Shown here in pieces: positions 50,479-58,647 of a stretch of 64,000 nt of DNA. Positions within the stretch are counted from its first letter, which is position 1. Each line of letters opens with the position of its first letter. Below the pieces are notes generated by a model, which saw only the letters and a list, made by a program, of their open reading frames with translations, did no database searches and had not been told where the DNA came from. Source of the DNA: an uncultured Clostridia bacterium. Lineage in GTDB: Bacteria > Bacillota > Clostridia > Oscillospirales > Acutalibacteraceae. Position numbers and translations under genes: made by a program. The stretch covers positions 1-64,000 of the forward strand of contig CAKNOA010000007.1 in the NCBI GenBank assembly GCA_930990065.1. Reading direction: 5' to 3'.

Positions 50479-50828
50479 TTTGCCCCCACCTCCCAGTGCT
50501 GCATCCAGGGCGATCCGTAGTCGCATTTTTTCACGCTGGTTACCGTAAATGCCTCATGCCCTGCCACAATGTCCCGGATGGGGACCGTTTCCGGGTCATC
50601 CTCCACGATCCCCCGGATGATGAAATCCCGCCCCGAAACCTTTTCAGACAAAGCGGTAGACGGCAGGGACGAAAACGGGATATACACCGTGGTGGAATCG
50701 ACGGCGGTACTTCCCGTTTTATTCACATTGGCTCCCCGGGTGTCCTCCCAGTGGACGGCTTCGGCCGTCAGGCGGCGGTATCGGTCTTTTTCGGCCAGAT
50801 ACAGGGTGCAGCTTGCGTTCGTCAGCAT
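50475..50828 (-). CDS. Minor capsid protein (Minor_capsid_1 type)
   Basis: 117 aa: LYLAEKDRYRRLTAEAVHWE, STTVYIPFSSLPS, KVSGRDFIIRGIVED. Beta-barrel-like stopper/head-closure protein in A118-type heads. Abuts the connector gene. Confidence 0.82.
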   Translation of the reverse strand: MLTNASCTLYLAEKDRYRRLTAEAVHWEDTRGANVNKTGSTAVDSTTVYIPFSSLPSTALSEKVSGRDFIIRGIVEDDPETVPIRDIVAGHEAFTVTSVKKCDYGSPWMQHWEVGAK

Positions 50829-51203
50829 TCAGCACACCCCCGCATACCGCAGCGGATGGGAAAGGGGCAGGTATAGGGAAACGGCCTGATTGATTTCCAC
50901 ACCTTTCCCGGATGCCTGCTCGCTGCTGCTTCGATACGTGACCGATTGCCCGCCCACGCTCTCCGAAGCGATGCCCGACGCGCTGATCACCGCCGCTGCC
51001 CCATACCGACCCACCACGTCCGCCGCCGCGCAGACCGCCATCTTAACTTCCTCCGTCACCCGCTCCGGGTGGCCCTGCAGCCGCCCGAAGGTCAGCTGGT
51101 CAAGATAGGCGGAGGCTTCCCGGGCGGTCTTCGTCCAATCGGCCTCCTTGATCTGATCGCCGCCATAGGTGGCGGTATAGAATTCATAATCCGCATAGAT
51201 CAC
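50829..51203 (-). CDS. Head-tail connector protein
   Basis: 124 aa; helical with YADYEFYTATYGGDQIKEADW, REASAYLDQLTFGRLQ and AVCAAADVVGRY. Gp6-like adaptor under the portal. GTG 51203 has GGGAGGGAA upstream. Confidence 0.8.
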   Translation of the reverse strand: MIYADYEFYTATYGGDQIKEADWTKTAREASAYLDQLTFGRLQGHPERVTEEVKMAVCAAADVVGRYGAAAVISASGIASESVGGQSVTYRSSSEQASGKGVEINQAVSLYLPLSHPLRYAGVC

Positions 51204-51217
51204 AGGGATTCCCTCCC

Positions 51218-52042
51218 TTATCCGGCGTTTTTCTTGATGTACAGGGTCTTCGCCTTGGTGACCTTGTGGGCGTAAATGCGGCGGCCCTGTACAGCGGAAG
51301 CGCCGATATACTTGCCGGAGCCATTGATGTCCTGCAAATGCACCGTCACGCTCCACTCGTTGACGCGAGTACACCAATCCGGATGCCCGGCGATGAAGTC
51401 CGTCGTAGCGGAAAGGGTCGCATCTTCAAATACATTAAAGCCCGCGATCCGGCCCGCTGCGCCGGTCTGTACCACGGTGTCACCCAACGTGGTGGCGCGG
51501 ATAAATTCGGGAGATTTGAGGATCAGGCCGAAAACCGCCGGCGAAACCAGCAAAAAGCGCCGGTTGTCGTTGGGGACATACGCTTCGCTCATTTTGGTGC
51601 GGACGTCCACAATGGTATCGTAGATGGTGTCCTTATCCAGGGCTGTGGTGTCACCAAAGGTAGTAGCGGCGCTTTCCAGTTCGGCGGTGGCGTCTTTTTC
51701 GATCTGCAGCGCCAACGAGTAGGCGGCGGAATCCAGCCGGTCGGCCACCAGATCATCGGGTACGGCGGCGGCGTCATAACCGTCGATAATCTCGTTAACG
51801 GCTTTGTCCTTATCCACGGATACATCCAGATACGTAGTGTCACCGTGGGTGGCAGTAGCGCCATCCGTTTTGGAATAATCCGCAATGGCCACTTCGGTAT
51901 CGCGCACCGGGACTTTGACTTTGCCGGCTTTGGGGTCGCCCTCATAGCGGTTATTAAAAATCACACCGTCCTTTTTCACCAGCGTGGCCCGCAGTTTCAT
52001 ATCAATGAGTTTCGAATAACGTTCCTGAAGGGTATGTGCCAT
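51218..52042 (-). CDS. Major capsid protein
   Basis: 274 aa. HK97-fold capsid of the A118/SPP1-related group: LQERYSKLIDMKLRATLV, IFNNRYEGDPKAGKVKVPV (E-loop region), FLLVSPAVFGLILKSPEFIR. ATG 52042 has AAAGGATGG upstream. Preceded by its scaffold. Confidence 0.88.
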   Translation of the reverse strand: MAHTLQERYSKLIDMKLRATLVKKDGVIFNNRYEGDPKAGKVKVPVRDTEVAIADYSKTDGATATHGDTTYLDVSVDKDKAVNEIIDGYDAAAVPDDLVADRLDSAAYSLALQIEKDATAELESAATTFGDTTALDKDTIYDTIVDVRTKMSEAYVPNDNRRFLLVSPAVFGLILKSPEFIRATTLGDTVVQTGAAGRIAGFNVFEDATLSATTDFIAGHPDWCTRVNEWSVTVHLQDINGSGKYIGASAVQGRRIYAHKVTKAKTLYIKKNAG

Positions 52043-52059
52043 ACTATCCATCCTTTCTG

Positions 52060-52611
52060 TCAGTCAAGTTTCAATCCGGGGTTCAGTTTGGCAAAAGCGG
52101 CGGTTACACCGTCTGTCTCCGCGCTGCCCCCGGTTCCATGTTCGCCCCCGGTGCTCACCTGCATACCACCGGTACTGCCTTCGCTCTCGAACAGCCACGG
52201 GTTTTCTTTCTGGAGGGTTTCCAGCTGATCATCCAGCCCGGTGAGTTTGTCACCGTCCATCTTGATCGCTTCCAGATCCAGCAGAGCCCGGGCCGCTTTG
52301 CTGTTTTTTGCCCGCCGGCCGGAAAGGGCCAAATCAATAGCGCTGTCACGCCGTACGGCGGCAATGTCCGTGTCATACTTCGTCTGGAGGGTAGTAAGCT
52401 GCTGCCGCAGAGCCTGCACATCCACGCCGTCATACTTTTTCACAGTGTCCTGCAAGTTTTTGATGGTGGTGTTGGCGGTATCCAATTCACCTTGAATCCG
52501 GGCAGCATTGCCTTTTTCGGCGTTGATGTCGCTGCCGTTTTCGTTCATAAGCCAATCGAGCTGCTCGTCGGTGATACCGGGGATTTTTGCTTTTACGTCT
52601 TCGCGTTTCAT
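52060..52611 (-). CDS. Capsid scaffolding protein (GP20 family)
   Basis: 183 aa. Starts KREDVKAKIPGITDEQLDWL like GP20 proteins, then coiled coil (30-95), and an Asn/Gly tail. Scaffold for the adjacent capsid. Confidence 0.9.
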   Translation of the reverse strand: MKREDVKAKIPGITDEQLDWLMNENGSDINAEKGNAARIQGELDTANTTIKNLQDTVKKYDGVDVQALRQQLTTLQTKYDTDIAAVRRDSAIDLALSGRRAKNSKAARALLDLEAIKMDGDKLTGLDDQLETLQKENPWLFESEGSTGGMQVSTGGEHGTGGSAETDGVTAAFAKLNPGLKLD

Positions 52612-52702
52612 CTGTTTCCTTTCTGCGCCTACGCTTTTTTACGTGGGTTGCCTCCACCTGGCCGGCCGAGTTTTACGCCGTCCCGGGGCAAATTTGGGTA
52701 TG

Positions 52703-52737
52703 AAAAAAGCACCGCCCGCCTAAGCAGAGGTGCTTTT
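52703..52737 (-). terminator. Terminator of the antirepressor unit
   Basis: AAAAGCACC/GGTGCTTTT stem with six T on the minus strand. It separates the antirepressor cassette from the scaffold gene, which must therefore be fed by readthrough or antitermination. The surrounding 52612-52757 holds no convincing gene. Confidence 0.85.
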
Positions 52738-52757
52738 GTCATTTATTTAATTTACGT

Positions 52758-53513
52758 TTAAGCGATTCCCTGGAACAGCAGCCGGAACGTTTCGCGGCCT
52801 TTGGGGGTAATCATAGTCTGGGTGCCGCTCCACTGAGTTTTTTCATTGAAGCACTCCTTTACTTCAAACAGCCCCTTGTTCTTGTCCTCATAGGGCATGA
52901 GCTTCCCGTGCTTGTCGCGATAAATGTACTTCCAATCAAGCAGAGAAGCAACAAACTTCTTCGGCGGAACGCCAAGCTGTTTTGCCGTTTCCCTAAAATT
53001 GGTGAGCAAATTTCGATCGACCAGTTCGTCGAAATAGCCCGCTTTAGGAGCCATGATCTGGTTTTCCACTGTTAGGGCAGAGTTGGCGGCTTCCAGCGCC
53101 TTCCGTTTGTCCTGCTCGTCCTTCAGAGCGGTGGCAATGCGGATGATGGTGTCCGGATTCAGAATGGCCTGTTCCAGCGTCTCAGGGGTCATGTAGGCTC
53201 CGTGTTTACGAATGGAGGGGATGACTTCATCGAAAATCCAGCTTTCAAACTGTTCCGCGCCGGGAAGTTCCGATTTTGCTGCCAGCCGGTAAATATCACC
53301 CTCGGGAATAAACTTCATGTTTTGCTGACGACCTAACGAATCGTTAGCACGTCTCTCAACCGTACCTTTGCAATGATCTGCAATGGCCTTCGTTGGATTC
53401 TTATAACCAAGTGCTTTCGCTACATCTGTTCCACAGAACAGCACCTTGCCGTTCTCCTCGATCGTTCTGATCTCCCCAAACTCGGGGTTATGGAAAATTT
53501 GTAGTTCGTTCAT
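52758..53513 (-). CDS. Phage antirepressor (Bro-N plus KilAC)
   Basis: 251 aa. Bro-N domain at 5-105 (FGEIRTIEENGKVLFCGTDVAKALGYKNPTKAI, ESWIFDEVIPSIRKHGAY) and KilA-C/ANT DNA-binding domain at about 130-250 (LLTNFRETAKQLGVPPKKFV). Such proteins inactivate the prophage repressor. The gene sits inside the head module instead of the lysis/lysogeny region, with its own terminator. Overlaps the 76-aa gene by 4 bp. Confidence 0.92.
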   Translation of the reverse strand: MNELQIFHNPEFGEIRTIEENGKVLFCGTDVAKALGYKNPTKAIADHCKGTVERRANDSLGRQQNMKFIPEGDIYRLAAKSELPGAEQFESWIFDEVIPSIRKHGAYMTPETLEQAILNPDTIIRIATALKDEQDKRKALEAANSALTVENQIMAPKAGYFDELVDRNLLTNFRETAKQLGVPPKKFVASLLDWKYIYRDKHGKLMPYEDKNKGLFEVKECFNEKTQWSGTQTMITPKGRETFRLLFQGIA

Positions 53514-53740
53514 GCTGCGGGGCCCTCCTTCTTTACAGACTGAAATTCTTTGTCAAGGACCTTTCGCAAGTCTTCGTTAAGTTTTCTGAAAGAATTGGAA
53601 GCCATGAAAAACGCTCCCAAATAAATTTCCGGAGAATAAGGTGCGTGCTCCATTGCGTCATAAATGGCTTGGATAGTATTCTCCGTATAGGATAGTTCCG
53701 TTGCAATCTGGTCTAATTCGATAAGAGCTGATGTGTTCAT
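53510..53740 (-). CDS. 76-aa protein coupled to the antirepressor
   Basis: MNTSALIELDQIATELSYTE..., helical, ends in a Lys-rich tail (KKEGPAA). GAAAGGAAG precedes ATG 53740. Translationally coupled to the antirepressor; may modulate it. Not recognised. Confidence 0.75.
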   Translation of the reverse strand: MNTSALIELDQIATELSYTENTIQAIYDAMEHAPYSPEIYLGAFFMASNSFRKLNEDLRKVLDKEFQSVKKEGPAA

Positions 53741-53770
53741 AATAAAAAGACTTCCTTTCAAATTCTGGGT

Positions 53771-53799
53771 TTGACAAGAAAGCCTATCTGTATTAGAAT
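53771..53799 (+). promoter_or_regulatory. Plus-strand promoter facing away from the antirepressor
   Basis: TTGACA (53771-53776), 17-bp spacer, TAGAAT (53794-53799). No coding gene follows; a strong terminator lies about 30-75 bp downstream, implying a short RNA. Confidence 0.7.
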
Positions 53800-53813
53800 A
53801 TTTACAGATAGGG
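53783..53813. other. Hairpin in the antirepressor leader
   Basis: CCTATCTGTA pairs with TACAGATAGG. On the minus strand it is followed by CTTTCTT, so it may partly terminate RHH transcripts before the antirepressor; on the plus strand it overlaps the -10 of the candidate small RNA. Confidence 0.5.
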
Positions 53814-53876
53814 AAACCTGTCGGGTATAACGATAACCTTATGCTTTCTCAGGGCGGGGTTATCGTTATTTTTTTT
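53806..53876 (+). ncRNA. Candidate small antisense RNA over the antirepressor leader
   Basis: About 70 nt predicted from the consensus promoter at 53771-53799 to a terminator with a perfect 12-bp stem ATAACGATAACC/GGTTATCGTTAT (53827-53838 with 53858-53869) and eight T. It is complementary to the mRNA between the RHH gene and the 76-aa/antirepressor genes and to the last codons of the RHH gene. Phage P22 controls its antirepressor with an antisense RNA (sar), so the position is suggestive. Not proven to be transcribed. Confidence 0.55.
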
Positions 53877-54045
53877 CTACTTCGGATTTAACCTTTTGAA
53901 TACCAAGCCTAATTATATCGCTTCTGTTTTTATCCAACTTTTGACAACAGTAATCCAAATCTCGAATAGTCTGTTTATCTGCTCGGATTTTAAGCTGTAT
54001 ATCCTTTGGGTTTTCCGACTTGGGTCTGCCTGTACGCGGCGACAT
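53866..54045 (-). CDS. Ribbon-helix-helix (CopG-like) repressor, 59 aa
   Basis: MSPRTGRPKSENPKDIQLKI, then RADKQTIRDLDYCCQKLDKN and RSDIIRLGIQKVKS: a beta strand plus two helices, the MetJ/Arc/CopG fold. AGGTGA lies just before ATG 54045. A strong promoter with two GTGTACAC boxes sits directly upstream, so it is probably autoregulated. Its last codons overlap the opposite-strand RNA terminator. Confidence 0.8.
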   Translation of the reverse strand: MSPRTGRPKSENPKDIQLKIRADKQTIRDLDYCCQKLDKNRSDIIRLGIQKVKSEVEKK

Positions 54046-54058
54046 TTCATCACCTCAC

Positions 54059-54103
54059 TTTTGTGTACACGCTTATTATAAAATCGTGTACACAAAAAGT
54101 CAA
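54059..54103 (-). promoter_or_regulatory. Promoter/operator of the RHH repressor
   Basis: TTGACT (54098-54103), 17-bp spacer, TATAAT (54075-54080). Two inverted boxes, TTTTGTGTACACG (54059-54071) and CGTGTACACAAAA (54085-54097), each containing palindromic GTGTACAC, flank the -10 on both sides. An RHH dimer-of-dimers bound here would block RNA polymerase. Confidence 0.85.
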
Positions 54104-54134
54104 GCTTTTTTATAATGCAAGAGGTTTTAATTTT

Positions 54135-54166
54135 TTTGCAAGAAAAAACCACCGGCCCGAAGGTTG
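54135..54166 (-). terminator. Terminator upstream of the RHH gene
   Basis: Minus-strand CTACCAACC-TTCG-GG..GGTGGTTTTTT: imperfect stem then six T, ending the packaging transcript just before the RHH promoter. Confidence 0.6.
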
Positions 54167-54171
54167 GTAGT

Positions 54172-54357
54172 TTAATCCTCTACATGGAACCATTTGCATG
54201 TTTCGCAGATTTCTTCTGCTTTATCTAGATCAAAGAACTCCGGGGCAAAATCCATGTCTGTGTTATCGTCCCTGATATCCTGAACAACCCAACATTCTCC
54301 CCAAAAGACTTTCCTTTTTAACAGGGGGCAATCATGGCTATCATCTGGATGTCTCAT
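54172..54357 (-). CDS. 61-aa Cys-containing protein coupled to the MuF gene
   Basis: MRHPDDSHDCPLLKRKVFWG ... EEICETCKWFHVED. CPLL and CETC could bind a metal. GGAGGTGAT precedes ATG 54357, which overlaps the MuF stop as ATGA. AT-rich like the MuF C-terminus. Candidate partner or immunity protein of the MuF C-terminal module by position only; equally it may be a common small prophage protein. Confidence 0.7.
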   Translation of the reverse strand: MRHPDDSHDCPLLKRKVFWGECWVVQDIRDDNTDMDFAPEFFDLDKAEEICETCKWFHVED

Positions 54358-55922
54358 GGTTTTATCACCTCCACATATGGATCGTATTTCTTTCTCCATT
54401 TTTGCGGAACTGCAGTTACTAACTCATTTTTAAAATTTAACACAGCATATCCGTTTTGTGCCATGAATTTTAAAGTGCTTTTATCTTGTTGATATAACGT
54501 CAATTTAGCTGAATCCACAAAAGCTTGTGCCTGCTCCTGCGTCATTCCTACGCGGTCTGGTTTGTTTGCCAAGTTCTCTGCTGCATGAACACGCATACCT
54601 GTGATGACCGGTTTTCCCGCATCAACAATGATTTCTTTATCGCTGATCCGTTGTATATATTTTATACTATGTTCTGAAAGCATGTCAATCACAGCTTTGT
54701 CTTTCAGATAAGCGCGTACGTTTTCATCGGTGTTGCCGGAAGAAAAAAACTTGTTGGCAATAGCTTCTGTCCGCTTTGTCTCCCACGTCGCCCGGCTGGC
54801 CTCGCTTCTCCCGAATCCTTCCACCTGGCTGCGGAAGCCGTCCCGGTCAAGGCCGGTCTGTTTGCAGAAATCCTTCTCGGTTGCCCGCCACTGCGCTAGC
54901 TTTAGGCTGGCCTTCGTAGTATCCTGCCCGGCGGCGTCCATCATGCGGTATTCCCGTTTCCAGCGGCGGATCTGCCGCTCGATGTAGCGCTGCTGCTGGG
55001 TAGCGTCGTAATAGGAGAGGGTTTTGCCGTTATAGGTCACGGTCTGGTTTTCGTACTCCCGCAGCTTTTCTCGGGGATAGGCCGTCTCTGACAGCCCCTC
55101 AAAAAAGGGGAACCAGTCATGGCGGCAGTTCCAGCCCTTAAAGCCGTCCCCGGTGCCATAGCCGATGTCGCTTTTGGAGAGGTACCCCTTTTGCCCCGAC
55201 AGGCTGACGATTTTCCCCTGCCACACCATATGGGAGGGCCTCGCCCCCGGATGGGCGGTGATCTCCATCAAATCACAGCCCATTTCTTCCGCGTGGGCTA
55301 AACAGATTGCCCCGGTGGTTTTTCCCACACCGGTGAGCACGGCCCGGCGCACCGCCACTTCTAATGTGTCAATGTGGCCGGTAGGATACTGAATTGCCTG
55401 CATCCCGACGGAGGCCAGGCTTTTGATGGCCGTGCGGATGGCAGACTGATAGCTGAACGCCCCAGAGGATACTTGCAGCCATGCCCGGTCCAGCGCCCGC
55501 TCAAACTGCTGCGTCGCTGTGTTGGCGGTGGTGCGGGTCAGATTCTGGAAGGTGCCGGAAGTCTGCTGCATCCCGCCGTTTAACAGCTGCAACAGTTCCG
55601 GGCTGTCGTTGGGAGAACCGGGAGAAAGCCCCGCCGCCCGGTAGATATCATTATCCGCCTGGATGGCCTGGGTAGCGGCCTCCTGAAACAGCTTGCGAAG
55701 CTCCTGCTGCGTTAGGCCCGTGAGCTTTCCGAGCCGCTGGGTGATATCGGAGCGGGTCAGCTCCATTTGTTCCAGCCGCCAGCGCTGCCAGTCCGCCGTT
55801 TCGGTCACGGCTCCCATTTTGGAGATCCGCCGCGCCATGTCCGTGAGGATATCCTCCTCCACCTGCCGGAACAGTTCCAGTACCGGCTCAGGCAAACGGT
55901 CCAGGTAATCCGGCGCCAGCAT
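54354..55922 (-). CDS. MuF-type minor capsid protein with divergent C-terminal domain
   Basis: 522 aa. Residues 1 to about 390 are Phage_min_cap2/MuF: LPEPVLELFRQVEEDILTDM, GKTTGAICLAHAEEMGCDLM, GYGTGDGFKGWNCRHDWFPFF. From about residue 400 (DNA below 54,725) the composition drops sharply to AT-rich and the sequence changes to SEHSIKYIQRISDKEIIVDA ... KSTLKFMAQNGYAVLNF ... WRKKYDPYVEVIKP. In temperate Firmicutes phages, swappable MuF C-termini are often nuclease-like toxins delivered with the virion; that role is inference here. Confidence 0.85.
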   Translation of the reverse strand: MLAPDYLDRLPEPVLELFRQVEEDILTDMARRISKMGAVTETADWQRWRLEQMELTRSDITQRLGKLTGLTQQELRKLFQEAATQAIQADNDIYRAAGLSPGSPNDSPELLQLLNGGMQQTSGTFQNLTRTTANTATQQFERALDRAWLQVSSGAFSYQSAIRTAIKSLASVGMQAIQYPTGHIDTLEVAVRRAVLTGVGKTTGAICLAHAEEMGCDLMEITAHPGARPSHMVWQGKIVSLSGQKGYLSKSDIGYGTGDGFKGWNCRHDWFPFFEGLSETAYPREKLREYENQTVTYNGKTLSYYDATQQQRYIERQIRRWKREYRMMDAAGQDTTKASLKLAQWRATEKDFCKQTGLDRDGFRSQVEGFGRSEASRATWETKRTEAIANKFFSSGNTDENVRAYLKDKAVIDMLSEHSIKYIQRISDKEIIVDAGKPVITGMRVHAAENLANKPDRVGMTQEQAQAFVDSAKLTLYQQDKSTLKFMAQNGYAVLNFKNELVTAVPQKWRKKYDPYVEVIKP

Positions 55923-57412
55923 CAGGCATCACCGCCGAAGGTAAGGGAGTTTGTGCCGCCGCCCTCGTTCATGGCCTCCTGTACCGCCGCTTTGGCCTCC
56001 GTTTCACTCATACCCCGCCATTCCATGTTATAGCGGTACTTGGGAATGAAGCCGCTGAGGGCGTCGTCCTTATCCTGGGCCCGGCGGGTCTGGGAATCGG
56101 TGATATAGCTGTCGTCGAAGTTGATAGTAAGAGGGGTATCCGGGTCTACCGCGGCTCCCAGCAGTTCTTTCCCCATCCACAGCATGGAGCGGAACAGCTG
56201 CAACAGCGCCGCTTCAATTTTGATCTGGTGTCGGTTGGCGTGCTGGACCATGTCCTGCCGGTCGCCGTTATACTGGGTAGCGGTGCCCACATTGCCGGAA
56301 TCGAACTGGTAGTGGTGGGTGCCCAGCCCCACTTTAAACGAGAAATAATCCAGCGCATCCTGCACGGCTTTCCCGTTAGCTTCCACCCGCAAATCGGGGT
56401 TATATTCGTGCCACTGGGGTTCGCTGTCGGGATCGCCACCGCTTGTTTGGAAGAACAGCTGCTGCCGGACGTCATCCGGGGGGATGTAGCGGGTCCCTCC
56501 CTCTCCATCCGGCACGGCTTTCATCAGGTCCTGGCTGTAAAACACCTTTTTCCCTCCCAGGAAGATATCCCGGCAGTAATTGTCAAAGGCCAGGTCGCAC
56601 TGCTTGGCCTGATCCAGGGCTTCGGCAAAAATACTCATGCCCAGCCCCGGCCCTTCGGGAAAGGTTTTGACGATATTGGGGGAAAACAAGGCAAACCACG
56701 GCACTGCGCTGCCAGTGATAAACGAAGCGGCCATTCCTTCCGGGAGCGGTGCAGGTTGGTAACCGGCCTCTTCGCTGCTCTCGCTCTGACTGGTAAAGTA
56801 TTCGTTTTGAATGTGGTAGCCGTCCTTTTGCAGCCGGTGGGTCTGCAGGTAGATACAGCTTTTCCCGTTCACGATGAGCTCCGAAGCAAAGGCCACGTCG
56901 ATGATCTTCCCATGCCGGACGGTAATGGGTAAGATACATTCCGCCGGGAGATAGTCCAGCGTCATATCCGCCTGGGGCGACGGCACCGCTTTTCCGTTTT
57001 GTACCGTCAGGTTTTCCGCCCCCAGCACAAAAGCGCCGGTACCGGAACGGAAAGCCAACTCCACCAGGGCATTGGCATTGGGCCAAAACTGGAGCTTGCC
57101 CAGCTGGCCGCCGGTCTGCTGCTGATCCTCGCCCAGCAGCCACGCGGAAGAGGCTGCGTCCTCCACGGTGACAGTGGTTTTGTCGTTGAGCAGCAGCGAA
57201 GCCCAGTCTTCGCAGGCCCGTTTGGGCATTTTCATGCGGTACATTTCCCGGCCGTACAGGGTTCCGTTTAGCTTCTGTTCCCGGATCAGGTGGAACGATT
57301 CGTACCAGCCCTGCCACCAGTTTTTCCACTCTTCGATGCGGGCATAATAGCTGCCCTGGATCTGCCAGTGCCGGGTTTTATTCAGATACTTGATAAACCG
57401 TGTGATATTCAT
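55922..57412 (-). CDS. Portal protein (SPP1/A118 type)
   Basis: 496 aa: NKTRHWQIQGSYYARIEEWK at the N-terminus, MKMPKRACEDWASLLLNDKT, PWFALFSPNIVKTFPEGPG. Forms the dodecameric DNA gate. Its stop shares a base with the MuF start and its start overlaps the terminase stop by 4 bp. Confidence 0.9.
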   Translation of the reverse strand: MNITRFIKYLNKTRHWQIQGSYYARIEEWKNWWQGWYESFHLIREQKLNGTLYGREMYRMKMPKRACEDWASLLLNDKTTVTVEDAASSAWLLGEDQQQTGGQLGKLQFWPNANALVELAFRSGTGAFVLGAENLTVQNGKAVPSPQADMTLDYLPAECILPITVRHGKIIDVAFASELIVNGKSCIYLQTHRLQKDGYHIQNEYFTSQSESSEEAGYQPAPLPEGMAASFITGSAVPWFALFSPNIVKTFPEGPGLGMSIFAEALDQAKQCDLAFDNYCRDIFLGGKKVFYSQDLMKAVPDGEGGTRYIPPDDVRQQLFFQTSGGDPDSEPQWHEYNPDLRVEANGKAVQDALDYFSFKVGLGTHHYQFDSGNVGTATQYNGDRQDMVQHANRHQIKIEAALLQLFRSMLWMGKELLGAAVDPDTPLTINFDDSYITDSQTRRAQDKDDALSGFIPKYRYNMEWRGMSETEAKAAVQEAMNEGGGTNSLTFGGDA

Positions 57413-58647
57413 GTCGTCAACCTCAAATAGCGTTGATAGTCCCGCTCGATGGTGTATTCAAACGCATCCAGCGTGTCGATATCCGTGGTGCCGTCGTCCA
57501 GCCGCTCGTCCTTGCCCGGGTGCTTGCCGCTCCACAGCGCCGCACAAAGGGCATCCCGCAGCGTGGCGGCCGTGGGCAGATACCAAAAACGCCCGCCTCC
57601 CATCAGGATGGAAGTCAGGCGGATGCGGTCGGTGATTTCGATTTTTCGGGCATTATAGATCCGGCCGGCCAGCCAGGCATAACGGGAGCGCTGCGCCGCC
57701 GCCCGCAGGCTGTTTTTCAGCACCTGTTCGGCGGAATCGCAGTACACCGCGTGAATTTCGCCAAAGGAGAGGAACACCTCTTCGCAAAAATCCAAAAACG
57801 CCCGGGACAGGGCCGCTTCATCGGTGTCTTTTGCCTCCATCCTCCGGCTCATCAGTGCCACCACCCCGGCATACCCGGGCAGGGTGCCGGTGGCCACAAA
57901 GGCGTGCTGGGAGCCGTTGCCGCCAAAGTCCACGCCGATCTGCACGTTTTGGAGCCTGAGCGGTTTCCCATCCGGCCATAGGAACCGCTTGGGGTCATCG
58001 GCAAACAGCCGGTAGATCGCGCCTTCCGCAGCCATCCACTGGCCAAGGATAAACCGGTTATAGTAGACAGAACCGGCGTACTCCTTTTTCATCTCCGCCA
58101 CTACCTGGGCGGGCAGCACCCCGTCGTCGATGGTATAGGACTGCCGAAAAATATCCGCATCGGAATCCAGGAATTTTTTAAACCAGTGCTGCGGGCCATC
58201 GGGGTTGCAGGTGCCGTCAAAATGGGAGTGCCGGCAGCGCAACCGGCTTTTGAGCATCTGGAAAACATCCTGATTCCAGGTAGTCACTTCATCGCCGTAC
58301 ACATACTCGAACGTGGCCCCCTGGATGCGGGATACGTGCTTTTTGTTATCAGCGCCAAGGGCATACACCTTTTTGCCAAAGAGCTTCACGGTGTTGTCGC
58401 TGCTGATAGTACCTACCAGCTCCGGCCCCCAGACTTCCCGCATGGGGTCTAAAATATTGCGCTCCAGGGTGCCTTTTGTGTTGCCCAGTAGCACCAGAAG
58501 CCCTTCTCCGCGGGCGGCCACCAGCCGTTTGGGAATTACCACCGTGTAATCAACAAAGGATTTGCCCGAACCGGTGGCGCCGGTTTTCACATTCCAGCGG
58601 TGGGAACAATTTTGCAGGTATTCAGTCTGTTTTTTAGTCAATGGCAC
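57409..58647 (-). CDS. terL: Terminase large subunit (PBSX type)
   Basis: 412 aa. Walker A GATGSGKS (23-30), Walker B YVYGDE (115-120), nuclease Asp residues in VQIGVDFGGNG and AVYCDSAEQV. Packages DNA into the prohead. Overlaps the small-subunit gene by 14 bp. Confidence 0.93.
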   Translation of the reverse strand: MPLTKKQTEYLQNCSHRWNVKTGATGSGKSFVDYTVVIPKRLVAARGEGLLVLLGNTKGTLERNILDPMREVWGPELVGTISSDNTVKLFGKKVYALGADNKKHVSRIQGATFEYVYGDEVTTWNQDVFQMLKSRLRCRHSHFDGTCNPDGPQHWFKKFLDSDADIFRQSYTIDDGVLPAQVVAEMKKEYAGSVYYNRFILGQWMAAEGAIYRLFADDPKRFLWPDGKPLRLQNVQIGVDFGGNGSQHAFVATGTLPGYAGVVALMSRRMEAKDTDEAALSRAFLDFCEEVFLSFGEIHAVYCDSAEQVLKNSLRAAAQRSRYAWLAGRIYNARKIEITDRIRLTSILMGGGRFWYLPTAATLRDALCAALWSGKHPGKDERLDDGTTDIDTLDAFEYTIERDYQRYLRLTT

